Shown here piece by piece: positions 43,389-50,728 of a DNA stretch of 64,000 nt. Position numbers and translations under genes: made by a program. Origin of the DNA: Trueperella bialowiezensis (GTDB taxonomy: Bacteria > Actinomycetota > Actinomycetes > Actinomycetales > Actinomycetaceae); the NCBI RefSeq assembly GCF_900637955.1, contig NZ_LR134476.1, positions 930,001 to 994,000 of the forward strand. Reading direction: 5' to 3'. Below the pieces are notes generated by a model. It searched no databases. It saw only the letters and a program-made list of their open reading frames with translations, and was not told the origin of the DNA. Positions within the stretch are counted from its first letter, which is position 1; every line of letters starts with the position of its first letter.

Positions 43389-44243
43389 ATGAAGAACACC
43401 CTGAGTGCCCGCATCAACCGAGTATTGGCGAACTCGACAGTCAACGTCGTGCTCCTGATCGTTGCCGCAATGTGGCTCCTTCCCACCGTCGGCCTGTTCT
43501 TCCAGTCCGTGCGATCACCCCAAGACAACGCGCAAACCGGCTGGTGGACAATCTTTGACAATTTCGAGCAGTGGACGTGGGGCAACTACCAATCCATCCT
43601 CGCCAACGAAACGATGATGGGCTCGCTGTGGAACACCGTCCTCATCGTCATTCCATCCACCTTCCTAGTTGTTTTCATTGGGGCCATGGCCGGCTATGCG
43701 CTCGCCTGGATCGACTTCCCGGGCCGCACCGCCGTCCTCACCATCATCGTGGGCCTCATGGCCGTGCCGTTGCAGGTCTCGTTCATTCCACTCGCCCAAC
43801 TGTTTGGCGCGATGGGCATATTCGGCACGCGGTGGGCCGTCATCCTCTTCCACACGGCGTTCGGCCTGCCGTTCGCCGTCTTCCTCATGCGCAACTATTT
43901 CCGGCAAATCTCGCCCGAGCTCATGGAGGCCGCCCGGCTGGACGGCGCGGGTGAAATGCGGATTTTCCTGCGGATAGCACTCCCGCTGGGTGCGCCGGCG
44001 TTGGCGTCGCTGACTATCTTCCAGTTCCTGTGGTCGTGGAACGACATGCTGGTGGCCCTCATCTTCGCCGGACCTCAAGACAAACCGATCACCGTGGCGC
44101 TGTCTGAGCAGTTGCGACTGTTTTCGTCGAACATCGACATCCTCGCCGCCGGCGCCTTCCTGTCGATGATCATCCCGCTGCTCGTGTTCTTCGCCGGGCA
44201 AAAATACTTTGTCAACGCCCTCCTCCAAGGATCGACCAAGTAG
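43389..44243 (+). CDS. Sugar ABC permease, second subunit
   Basis: 284 residues from ATG 43389, 2 bases after the previous stop. Six membrane segments, EAA loop ELMEAARLDGAGEMRIFLRIALPLG, and WSWNDMLVALIF, a pattern of MalG/AglG-type permeases. Together with the preceding permease and lipoprotein it forms an importer lacking only its ATPase. Confidence 0.94.
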   Translation: MKNTLSARINRVLANSTVNVVLLIVAAMWLLPTVGLFFQSVRSPQDNAQTGWWTIFDNFEQWTWGNYQSILANETMMGSLWNTVLIVIPSTFLVVFIGAMAGYALAWIDFPGRTAVLTIIVGLMAVPLQVSFIPLAQLFGAMGIFGTRWAVILFHTAFGLPFAVFLMRNYFRQISPELMEAARLDGAGEMRIFLRIALPLGAPALASLTIFQFLWSWNDMLVALIFAGPQDKPITVALSEQLRLFSSNIDILAAGAFLSMIIPLLVFFAGQKYFVNALLQGSTK

Positions 44244-44333
44244 CAAGTAGATTGCGTGAAAAGCCGCGACGTGCCACAATGGCACGGTGGCACACCTTTC
44301 GCGCCGTGATTAGCGGCGGCTGCCGTGTGTCAA

Positions 44334-44421
44334 GGAGAGTTGTCAGAGCGGCCGAATGAGGCGGTCTTGAAAACCGTTATACGGTGATCCCGTATCGGGG
44401 GTTCGAATCCCCCACTCTCCG
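44334..44421 (+). tRNA. tRNA-Ser (TGA)
   Basis: Class II tRNA with acceptor GGAGAGT/ACTCTCC, anticodon loop CTTGAAA, variable arm, and T loop TTCGAAT. No encoded CCA. Confidence 0.95.
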
Positions 44422-44494
44422 CGGTTTGTGCGGTCGGTGGCGTTTGTCACCGATTGGCAACCGAGCCTGCCCATCCGTTATTCTGATGTGGCTT

Positions 44495-44583
44495 GGAGAT
44501 GTGGCTGAGTGGTCGAAAGCGCTCCCCTGCTAAGGGAGTAGTCGCAAATACGCGGCTCGAGGGTTCAAATCCCTCCATCTCCG
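44495..44583 (+). tRNA. tRNA-Ser (GCT), prophage integration target
   Basis: Class II tRNA with acceptor GGAGATG/CATCTCC, anticodon loop CTGCTAA, long variable arm, T loop TTCAAAT. The integrase gene begins 163 bases later, so its 3' end is the probable attachment core. The other attachment site is outside the window. Confidence 0.95.
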
Positions 44584-44698
44584 CAGGTCACCCCGCCGAC
44601 TCGTTGAGTTGGCGGGGTTTTCGTTGGGTTGGTGCGGGTTTTCGCCGGTGGCCACTCTCCCGCCTATTCCCGTCTAGTCACGCCTATTGTCGTCCCTT

Positions 44699-44744
44699 AG
44701 GGGTACTCTAAAGACACCACCAAAAACCAGCGAAGGGGTACTCT
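44699..44744 (+). promoter_or_regulatory. Paired repeats upstream of the integrase
   Basis: AGGGGTACTCT occurs at 44699-44709 and 44734-44744, the second touching the integrase start. GCCTATT also recurs just upstream. They may be integrase arm sites or operators. Confidence 0.5.
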
Positions 44745-44745
44745 C

Positions 44746-45828
44746 ATGGCACGCGCACTATTCGGCTCCATCAGACGCACCAAATCCGGCAACTACATCG
44801 GCCGCTACCGCGTAGGCGGCAAGGACTACTACACCGCGACGATGCGCACCAAAACAGAAGTCCGCGACCTGCTCGCCCAAATCCGCACTGAGATGATTCA
44901 AGGCCAGTGGACGCCGCCACTACGCAAAACACGGCACACACCGACGTTTGCCACGTGGGCAGATGAGTGGATCACCGCGCAAGAAAAAGCCGGCCTATCG
45001 GTGAACACGATCCGCGCCTACACGTCGCTACTCGCCGTCCACATCACACCCATCGTCGGAGACCTCAAACTCGACGAGATCACCACCGAGCACGCCGAAA
45101 TAGTCCACGCCACCGCCCTGGGCAAGGTCGCACCGATCACCGCCCGCAACGTGCTCTTATGCTTCTCATCGTGCATGAACGCCGCCGTCGATGCGCGGCT
45201 TGTCACCGAGAATCCGGTCAAGGTTAAGGGTGGGCTTAAGCGGCATAGGCCGATACGGCCGAAGATTGCGCTCGATGCCGACCAGGTCGACGACCTCATT
45301 ACGGCCACTCCAGGGCAATGGCGGCTCGGAATCCTCCTGATGTCCTATGGCTGTCTACGCTATGGGGAATGCGCAGCCGTTAAGGTTGATGATCTTGATG
45401 TGGAGCGGTTGACTGTGCGCGTGGATGAATCAGTCAAGCGCGATAAGAATGGTGGTTTGTGTTTGGGGGTGCCGAAGTCAGAGGCTGCCTATCGGACTAA
45501 TGCGCTGCCTGCCAGGCACGGGCAGATCGTCGAGGAACATTTGCGTCTGTTTGCGGAGCCGAATCCGCTTGACGTGGTGTTTTGGCATGAGGGGTTGACG
45601 TCCAACCGTAGGTGGAACGGGATCATTCGAGATGCGGCCGCTGCGGCGAAACTTCCAAGCGAGTTGCGTTGTCATGATCTGCGGCATACGGGGTTGACGT
45701 TGTATGGGCGTGCGGGTGCGACGTTGGCGGATTTGATGGAGCGGGCGGGTCATGCTGATGCGGATACGGTGATGGTGTATCAGCATTCGTCGGCGCAGCG
45801 GGATCGGGAGCTGATCGACAGGGTTTAG
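44746..45828 (+). CDS. Tyrosine-family phage integrase
   Basis: 360 residues. An N-terminal arm-binding domain (GSIRRTKSGNYIGRYRVGGKDYYTA), a SAM-like core-binding domain (about 65-150, TFATWADEWITAQEKAGLSVNTIRAYTS), then the catalytic domain with the arginine in SYGCLRYGE, H-x-x-R in CHDLRHTG, the histidine in AGHADADT and the tyrosine nucleophile in VMVYQHSS. Complete and apparently functional. It faces away from the tRNA. A perfect terminator follows. Confidence 0.95.
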   Translation: MARALFGSIRRTKSGNYIGRYRVGGKDYYTATMRTKTEVRDLLAQIRTEMIQGQWTPPLRKTRHTPTFATWADEWITAQEKAGLSVNTIRAYTSLLAVHITPIVGDLKLDEITTEHAEIVHATALGKVAPITARNVLLCFSSCMNAAVDARLVTENPVKVKGGLKRHRPIRPKIALDADQVDDLITATPGQWRLGILLMSYGCLRYGECAAVKVDDLDVERLTVRVDESVKRDKNGGLCLGVPKSEAAYRTNALPARHGQIVEEHLRLFAEPNPLDVVFWHEGLTSNRRWNGIIRDAAAAAKLPSELRCHDLRHTGLTLYGRAGATLADLMERAGHADADTVMVYQHSSAQRDRELIDRV

Positions 45829-45838
45829 GCATAGAAAT

Positions 45839-45880
45839 AGCGCCCCACCTGCCACCCAGACGGGTAGTAGGTGGGGCGCT
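45839..45880. terminator. Terminator after integrase
   Basis: Perfect 12-bp stem AGCGCCCCACCT / AGGTGGGGCGCT, 18-base loop, then TGCTTGTG. Confidence 0.75.
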
Positions 45881-45971
45881 TGCTTGTGATTCTCGACACC
45901 CTCCCACGCCGTGGTTGCAGTTCCGCAACTAGGTTGCTAAACTGAAACCACGAGATGAAAGGAGGGAACAG

Positions 45972-46166
45972 ATGCCAAGTAAGGAAGTCAAGGAACTCGT
46001 GAAAAAGCTTGAATCACAGGGATTCACCTGCGAAACCACCCGCAAGAACCACATCAAGGTTCGCGCAAACGGCAAGCTCATCACAACGCTTCCTGCGACT
46101 CCATCGGACTACAGGGCTTTGAAGAACGCAATACGGCTTCTCGCCAAAGCAGGATTCAAGAACTGA
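45972..46166 (+). CDS. HicA-like small protein
   Basis: 64 residues with AAAGGAGGG upstream. The sequence begins MPSKEVKELVKKLESQGFTCETTRKNHIKV and continues ITTLPATPSDYRALKNAIRLLAKAGF, the double-stranded-RNA-binding-like fold of HicA toxins, with the histidine (H29) at the position of the HicA catalytic residue. HicA cleaves mRNA when freed from HicB. The next gene could be the partner. Phage copies of this group are common and not proven toxic. Confidence 0.7.
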   Translation: MPSKEVKELVKKLESQGFTCETTRKNHIKVRANGKLITTLPATPSDYRALKNAIRLLAKAGFKN

Positions 46167-46173
46167 AAGTCCC

Positions 46174-46197
46174 GGTGCCCCACCCACGTGGGGCACC
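46174..46197. terminator. Hairpin between the HicA-like and HTH genes
   Basis: Perfect 10-bp stem GGTGCCCCAC / GTGGGGCACC with a CCAC loop. No T-run, so possibly an attenuator that lowers expression of the second gene. Confidence 0.6.
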
Positions 46198-46250
46198 ACC
46201 CCCCTCCCCACTCTGGCACCTGAACTTCATCTCGTGAGAAAGGAGACACC

Positions 46251-46643
46251 ATGCAGTACACCGCCACCGTCGACGTCGCTACCAACCTCGACGTTGACGA
46301 CGCCCTCGACCGGCTCGCACCTTACCATGGCGCGATCGGTGAATCGAGGAACGGATACCGGGCGGTCTTTACCTACGAGGCCGATACCCTCAGTGAAGCA
46401 GTCGCTAGCGCGACTAGGATTGCTGAAACCATCGGCACCCCATACGCAATCGAGACCGCACCCACCGATCTTGTCGATTCAGATACGGCCTACGGAGACA
46501 TCCCGCCTCTTGTTTCCGTCAGCGAAGCAGCCGAGCTTCTCGGGATCACAGCACAGGCAGTGAACAAGCGGCTGAACTCAGGTACGCTTCCCGGCAGGAA
46601 AGTCGGAAACACTTGGGTTATTCCGCTTCACTCTGTGCTGTAA
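46251..46643 (+). CDS. Helix-turn-helix protein, possible HicA partner
   Basis: 130 residues, AAAGGAG upstream. The N-terminal alpha/beta half (1-75, YTATVDVATNLDVDDALDRL, YRAVFTYEADTLSEAVASATRIAE) is HicB-like in layout only. The C-terminal half is an excisionase/MerR-type helix-turn-helix: PLVSVSEAAELLGITAQAVNKRLNSGTLPGRKVGNTWVIP. It could repress the pair, or be an excisionase, given its place beside the integrase. Confidence 0.65.
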   Translation: MQYTATVDVATNLDVDDALDRLAPYHGAIGESRNGYRAVFTYEADTLSEAVASATRIAETIGTPYAIETAPTDLVDSDTAYGDIPPLVSVSEAAELLGITAQAVNKRLNSGTLPGRKVGNTWVIPLHSVL

Positions 46644-46692
46644 ATCCTGTATCCTGTAGTCAGGCATCCGAACACAAATTTCATCTCGTAAG

Positions 46693-46719
46693 AACTCCCC
46701 GCCACCGTGGCGGGGAGTT
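46693..46719. terminator. Bidirectional terminator between early pair and lysis genes
   Basis: 12-bp stem AACTCCCCGCCA / TGGCGGGGAGTT around a 3-base loop, between convergent transcription units. Confidence 0.8.
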
Positions 46720-46748
46720 TCATATTCTCGGCGAGTAAGTCCCCCGGC

Positions 46749-46970
46749 TTACTCAGCGTAAACGTCCGGCGCATCCTCCGGCACCCTCGTAGGCCGATAC
46801 ACAGACGCCAACGCCGAAGCGTTCAACCCGAGCACCGCCGCAACCAGATTGAGAATCTGCGTGTCGAGCCCGTCAGCAATCACACCCAACGCCACTAGCA
46901 GGGCGATGAGCGCGACCGAGACGCCGTAAATCCACGAACGCACCCGAGGACTAAAAACCTGATCCATCAT
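46749..46970 (-). CDS. Phage holin-like membrane protein
   Basis: 73 residues with two hydrophobic segments (about 13-31 and 36-58, IYGVSVALIALLVALGVIADGL and ILNLVAAVLGLNASALASVY) and short charged ends. Position directly after the endolysin (TAATG overlap) supports a holin that times lysis. Two consecutive ATG codons could give a dual start. Confidence 0.8.
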   Translation of the reverse strand: MMDQVFSPRVRSWIYGVSVALIALLVALGVIADGLDTQILNLVAAVLGLNASALASVYRPTRVPEDAPDVYAE

Positions 46971-48265
46971 TATTTGCTCCTTTTCGTCGTCGCAAGCACC
47001 CGTTGGAGTGCTTTAATTGTTTCTTTTCCTGCCTTGCCATCGACCACGAAACCTTGATATTGCCCCAGCGATTGGAAGTACCGTTGGGTCTCGTAGATCG
47101 TCCAGTAGCCGAGCTGGCCGTCTAAAGCGAACCTGCTGGCTGGGTAGAAGCCACGCGAGCGCAACCATTTCTGCCAGCCAAGCCACGTATAGTGGCCGGT
47201 CTTGCCGTCGATGGCTCGCGAGTAGTAGCCGCGATCGCGTAAAAACCGCTGCAGCCCCTTGATCGTTTCCACGCCCGCGACGCCGTCGATCGCATACTCG
47301 TAATACGAAACCTTCCCGTCGCGGTTGAGATCACCGGGTGCGACCTGCGAAGGTGCGGGCGCTTTCGCTGGGATCACAGGCGCAGCACCCGGACGCACCC
47401 CATGCGACGCGAAATCAATACGCGGATTACGAGTCTTCCCTCGCTGGTCCCAGCACTCAAAATGCAGGTGCGGACCTGTCACGCGGCCGGTAGCACCCAT
47501 CAGCCCGATCTGCTGACCGAGAGCTACTTTCTGGCCGACACGGACTTGGATAGCGCTGAGGTGGCCGTAATACTGCTTTTCGCCGTCGGGGTTGCGGATG
47601 AGGATCCCGTTGCCGGTGCGACCGGGCACGATGTTCCAGCCGGCTTTTTCGACTGTGCCAGCGTAGGCGGCGTGAACCGGGGTGCCGGTTTTGTTGGCGA
47701 TGTCGATGCCGGCGTGCAGCATGCGCGGAATCCACCGGTTCAGGCGCGGCCGCCACCCATACTCGGACGACACCCGCCCCACGGCGGGACTAGACATTCT
47801 GACCATGATGTTTTCTCCTTGAGTCGGTTTTTGTTTGATGTATGGGCCGAGCACGCGCTCAGGATCGTCGTAGATGCCTGGGCAAGCCGTCGGCCGGTTA
47901 GAGACGTCCTTGTGGCCTTTGAGCGGTAGCCGCCCATATTTCGCATACAAACGGCTGATCAACTTGCCTGCTTCGTGCTTGTCGGCTTCGGTCGCATAAG
48001 GCGAAATCTCGATACCGATGCTCGTTAGGTTGGTGTCCCAGTTTCCGGCGTGCCAGGCCGTATCCTCATCGGCCACCATTTGGGTCACTCGGCCAGCCGA
48101 CACCACATAGTGCGCGCTGTTGTTTCCGCCGCCGGTGCGGAACCAGGTGACGACGCCGTCGTGGGTTGGGTTGGTGGCTGGGTCACCCCACCAGTGAATA
48201 ATGATCTGACTGATAGTTTTGCCTTGTCGGCCTTTCGTAAAGTGTTTTGCTTCTATGAACTCCAC
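46970..48265 (-). CDS. Modular endolysin: amidase + M23 + repeat wall-binding region
   Basis: 431 residues from GTG 48265 with AAAGGGG upstream. Residues 1-140 are an N-acetylmuramoyl-L-alanine amidase (amidase_2: H24, H72, H118, C128 region). Residues 155-290 are an M23-type endopeptidase (H184-x3-D188 and H266-L-H268). From about 312 three repeat units follow (ETIKGLQRFLRDRGYY, YTWLGWQKWLRSRGFY, TIYETQRYFQSLGQY), resembling peptidoglycan-binding modules. DLNRDGKVSYYE at 312-323 is a calcium-loop-like sequence. No signal peptide, so release depends on the holin. Confidence 0.92.
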   Translation of the reverse strand: MEFIEAKHFTKGRQGKTISQIIIHWWGDPATNPTHDGVVTWFRTGGGNNSAHYVVSAGRVTQMVADEDTAWHAGNWDTNLTSIGIEISPYATEADKHEAGKLISRLYAKYGRLPLKGHKDVSNRPTACPGIYDDPERVLGPYIKQKPTQGENIMVRMSSPAVGRVSSEYGWRPRLNRWIPRMLHAGIDIANKTGTPVHAAYAGTVEKAGWNIVPGRTGNGILIRNPDGEKQYYGHLSAIQVRVGQKVALGQQIGLMGATGRVTGPHLHFECWDQRGKTRNPRIDFASHGVRPGAAPVIPAKAPAPSQVAPGDLNRDGKVSYYEYAIDGVAGVETIKGLQRFLRDRGYYSRAIDGKTGHYTWLGWQKWLRSRGFYPASRFALDGQLGYWTIYETQRYFQSLGQYQGFVVDGKAGKETIKALQRVLATTKRSK

Positions 48266-48301
48266 GGCGCTCGCCCCTTTCTAGGTTGGTTTGAAAAAGA
48301 C

Positions 48302-48320
48302 CCCGCCGAATGAGCGGGGC
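48302..48320 (-). terminator. Terminator upstream of the endolysin
   Basis: On the minus strand, CCCCGC-loop-GCGGGG directly follows the TAA of the preceding gene and is trailed by TCTTTTTC. It lies inside the late region, so lysis genes need their own promoter or antitermination. Confidence 0.85.
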
Positions 48321-48803
48321 TTAGTCTTTGTCATCACTGCTCGCTGCCGGGCACCTACCCACACGAGACTTCAAATGCCGCAACTCGCGATCAAAACGAG
48401 CATGATCCAACCTGGCTTGCTCGCCCAGCGCGTAGCGGTCGCGTTCTTCGTTGGCTAGCCTGTCGGAAGTGTCCTGAGTGATCGACACGAGCTGATCCAA
48501 CGTTTTTTCGATCCGGCCAAGCCCCTCCGAGTTAGCCGTCACCGTCCGCTCCACAATCCCCAACCGGCTGGCAAGATCATCCACATCATCCCGTAATTTG
48601 GTTGAGTGGGCGTTGACTGTGGATTCTTCGATCCGCTGCACGCTTTTCACGATCGATACGCGCCGTTTGCGCCAGTCTAAGAATTTTTCTTTGGCCTGCG
48701 CCCAAAAGAATTGGGCTAGGAGTAGTAGGCCTAGCCCGATTCCGGCGACGATCTGGCCAATGGTTTCTGCCTGGTTGCCGTCCAAAAGCGTGCTCCTTTC
48801 CAT
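48321..48803 (-). CDS. Membrane/coiled-coil phage protein (DUF2746-like)
   Basis: 160 residues. One membrane segment (about 15-35, TIGQIVAGIGLGLLLLAQFFW), then a basic patch and a long coiled coil (48-140) rich in heptads. Similar phage proteins lie among lysis genes in actinophages; a spanin-like or holin-accessory role is possible but unproven. Confidence 0.7.
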   Translation of the reverse strand: MERSTLLDGNQAETIGQIVAGIGLGLLLLAQFFWAQAKEKFLDWRKRRVSIVKSVQRIEESTVNAHSTKLRDDVDDLASRLGIVERTVTANSEGLGRIEKTLDQLVSITQDTSDRLANEERDRYALGEQARLDHARFDRELRHLKSRVGRCPAASSDDKD

Positions 48804-48838
48804 CGTCTTGTTGTGAGTGGTGTAGGGAGCAGGCGTTT

Positions 48839-49129
48839 TTAGGCGGGGTCTGGTTCTCCGTCGAGTTTGGCGATTCGGCGTACTGCCCGGCGGATAAGCT
48901 GGTCTGAGATGATGTTTTCGTCCCAGCCGCGCCGGGAATGATACGGCTGCTCAGTTAGGCTTGTTTCCCACGCGTCGGCGATGGGTTTGTGTGCGGCGAT
49001 GGCGAGCGCATGCTGGGTAGCGAACGCTTCTCCCCCGGCGGGTGCTGCTCCTAGTTGGGTGGCGCAGACGGCGATCCGGTTACGGAAATCAGTGTTGATT
49101 GCGCAGTCGTGTATTGACGAAAACGACAT
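48839..49129 (-). CDS. Phage protein of unknown function
   Basis: 96 residues, not recognised. Mostly helical and soluble, with TQHALAIAAHKPIADAWETS in the middle and a charged C-terminus. It sits between tail and lysis genes and is preceded by AAAAGGAG. Confidence 0.6.
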   Translation of the reverse strand: MSFSSIHDCAINTDFRNRIAVCATQLGAAPAGGEAFATQHALAIAAHKPIADAWETSLTEQPYHSRRGWDENIISDQLIRRAVRRIAKLDGEPDPA

Positions 49130-49148
49130 AATATTGTTCTCCTTTTTG

Positions 49149-49688
49149 TTAGTTTTTGACTAGTTGCCAGCGTGCCAGATGAGCCGCCGTCGTCGAAGCA
49201 TTCCCGAACTGGACCAGACGGCAATAAACCCCACCATTAGAAACACCCGGACCGATATTCTGCAAAAACGTGAATCCGGTGCTGCCAGCCATGTGGAATT
49301 GGAAAGACCACCCGTCAGGCGGCATATAGGGTATGGGCATGTGCACGGTCGTCGCGTAAACGGGTGGTTGCTGAAACGCCCACGTGAACGCAGGGATCCG
49401 GATTGTGCCTGACGTGGCGTAGGCCGTACCGCCGATCACAATGCTGCCCGGATCAGGCGAACCCCTATACAATTTTCCGGCGATGGTCATTCGCCGGTGC
49501 AACATGTGCACCCGCACCCGATCCCCAACCGACACGGGCACCAAACAATCCGGAGTAGCCAGCAACGGCTCAGTGTCTCCGTCTAGGCGTACCCGTACTG
49601 GGTTGGTTTGGACGACGGTTGCCCACCGCCACGACTCCGGCACACTCGTCGGGCGCATCAAATCTGTCAGCGGATTATTATTCAACAC
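49149..49688 (-). CDS. Probable minor tail/receptor-side protein
   Basis: 179 residues. Residues 20-80 (WATVVQTNPVRVRLDGDTEPL, VGDRVRVHMLHRRMTIAGKLY) form an OB-like beta segment seen in phage baseplate or tail-tip proteins. The rest is beta-rich with many aromatics. It ends the tail block. Assignment from position and composition. Confidence 0.6.
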   Translation of the reverse strand: MLNNNPLTDLMRPTSVPESWRWATVVQTNPVRVRLDGDTEPLLATPDCLVPVSVGDRVRVHMLHRRMTIAGKLYRGSPDPGSIVIGGTAYATSGTIRIPAFTWAFQQPPVYATTVHMPIPYMPPDGWSFQFHMAGSTGFTFLQNIGPGVSNGGVYCRLVQFGNASTTAAHLARWQLVKN

Positions 49689-49689
49689 T

Positions 49690-50724
49690 TTAGGCCACCT
49701 CCCGCGACGTCACACCCATCAACGCCGCCGACTCCAAGCTGATTTCGATTGTTTCGACGGTTTCCCGCCGCACACCGCCACCATCAGCCCTCGAAGTGAT
49801 AATCGCATTCAACCCCAACTGACTAGGCAACATGCGCCGCGAAATCTTCCTACCCGACGTCCCCTCACCAGCCAAAAGTCTTTGCGCATGCTGGTCGAGC
49901 ACCGCCTGCGACGCAGCCTCCACATTCTCCACCACCCGGGTCACCCACCGACCCTGAGCCTGAAAACTATGCGGGCTATCCGGGTCAGCGTTCATCACGT
50001 CGGCGATCATCGCCGGATTATCCCCCGTACTCTGCGACACACAAATAACCCGGTTATGCACAGGTCCCGGCAAGTCAAACCGCGTGTCAGCCACGTGCAC
50101 TGCTGCATCTCCCGGTAGTGCTTGGTAGGCGACTGGGCGGGCTTGCGGCGCCACATACGGTTCAACCCGGAATTGGCCGTGATGGTCGGCCCAGAGCGCG
50201 AAATAGCCAGCATGCTCTAAAAGGTCGTTGATGATTCTGAGTTTGGTTTCGCCGGGCTCCCATACTAGGTCTGAGCTGGTGACGTCGTCTGTGGGTGTGA
50301 GGGCGGTGCCGACTTCGCCCGTGGATGCGATGATTTGGCCGACCGCGGTGACGATGTTTGTACCAGCCGGAACCGTAAATGACGTGGCGGTCGCGTCTTC
50401 TGCGACGACGGCCGTCCGGTCTAAAAGGTCGAGTTCGACCCGGTGCACTCCCGGCCTGGCGTCGACCGTGGTTTCGCGTACCAAATACACTCCATACGGC
50501 TCTGAGCGCACCACACCTTGGCTGGTTTGGGTGTGGCGGACCGGGCGCACCCGGAATTGTCCCCAGTCCACGCTCGGATCCTTGTCGAGCGTGAGCCTGC
50601 CTGCCCACCTGATCTGCGCATGAACATTCCCAGTCAGTGAGCCGGTGACGACGCCGTCGAGTCGACCAGCGACCGCACCATAGCCACCAACCAGATCGAA
50701 AGTCCACCAGTCCTGTAGCGCCAT
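49690..50724 (-). CDS. Minor tail protein (tail-tip hydrolase-like scaffold)
   Basis: 344 residues, directly after the fibronectin-type tail protein. It starts ALQDWWTFDLVGGYGAVAGRLDGV and contains a beta-rich region and LRIINDLLEHAGYFALWADHHGQFRVEPY, similar in arrangement to phage minor tail proteins of the DUF5047 type. No enzyme motif seen. Confidence 0.65.
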   Translation of the reverse strand: MALQDWWTFDLVGGYGAVAGRLDGVVTGSLTGNVHAQIRWAGRLTLDKDPSVDWGQFRVRPVRHTQTSQGVVRSEPYGVYLVRETTVDARPGVHRVELDLLDRTAVVAEDATATSFTVPAGTNIVTAVGQIIASTGEVGTALTPTDDVTSSDLVWEPGETKLRIINDLLEHAGYFALWADHHGQFRVEPYVAPQARPVAYQALPGDAAVHVADTRFDLPGPVHNRVICVSQSTGDNPAMIADVMNADPDSPHSFQAQGRWVTRVVENVEAASQAVLDQHAQRLLAGEGTSGRKISRRMLPSQLGLNAIITSRADGGGVRRETVETIEISLESAALMGVTSREVA

Positions 50725-50728
50725 TCTC

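Larger units (their letters stand above)
45950..46689. promoter_or_regulatory. Three TTCATCTCGT sites around the HicA-like/HTH genes
   Basis: Sites are at 45950-45959 (inverted), 46226-46235 and 46680-46689. The first two lie 12-25 bases before the starts of the two genes, overlapping the ribosome-site region; the third follows the second gene. The even placement suggests an operator or a shared leader element. Confidence 0.6.

Noticed and set aside
44699-44744. Repeats before the integrase taken as the prophage core attachment site
   Set aside because: They do not match the tRNA-Ser(GCT) end, which is the expected core; arm sites or operators are more likely.
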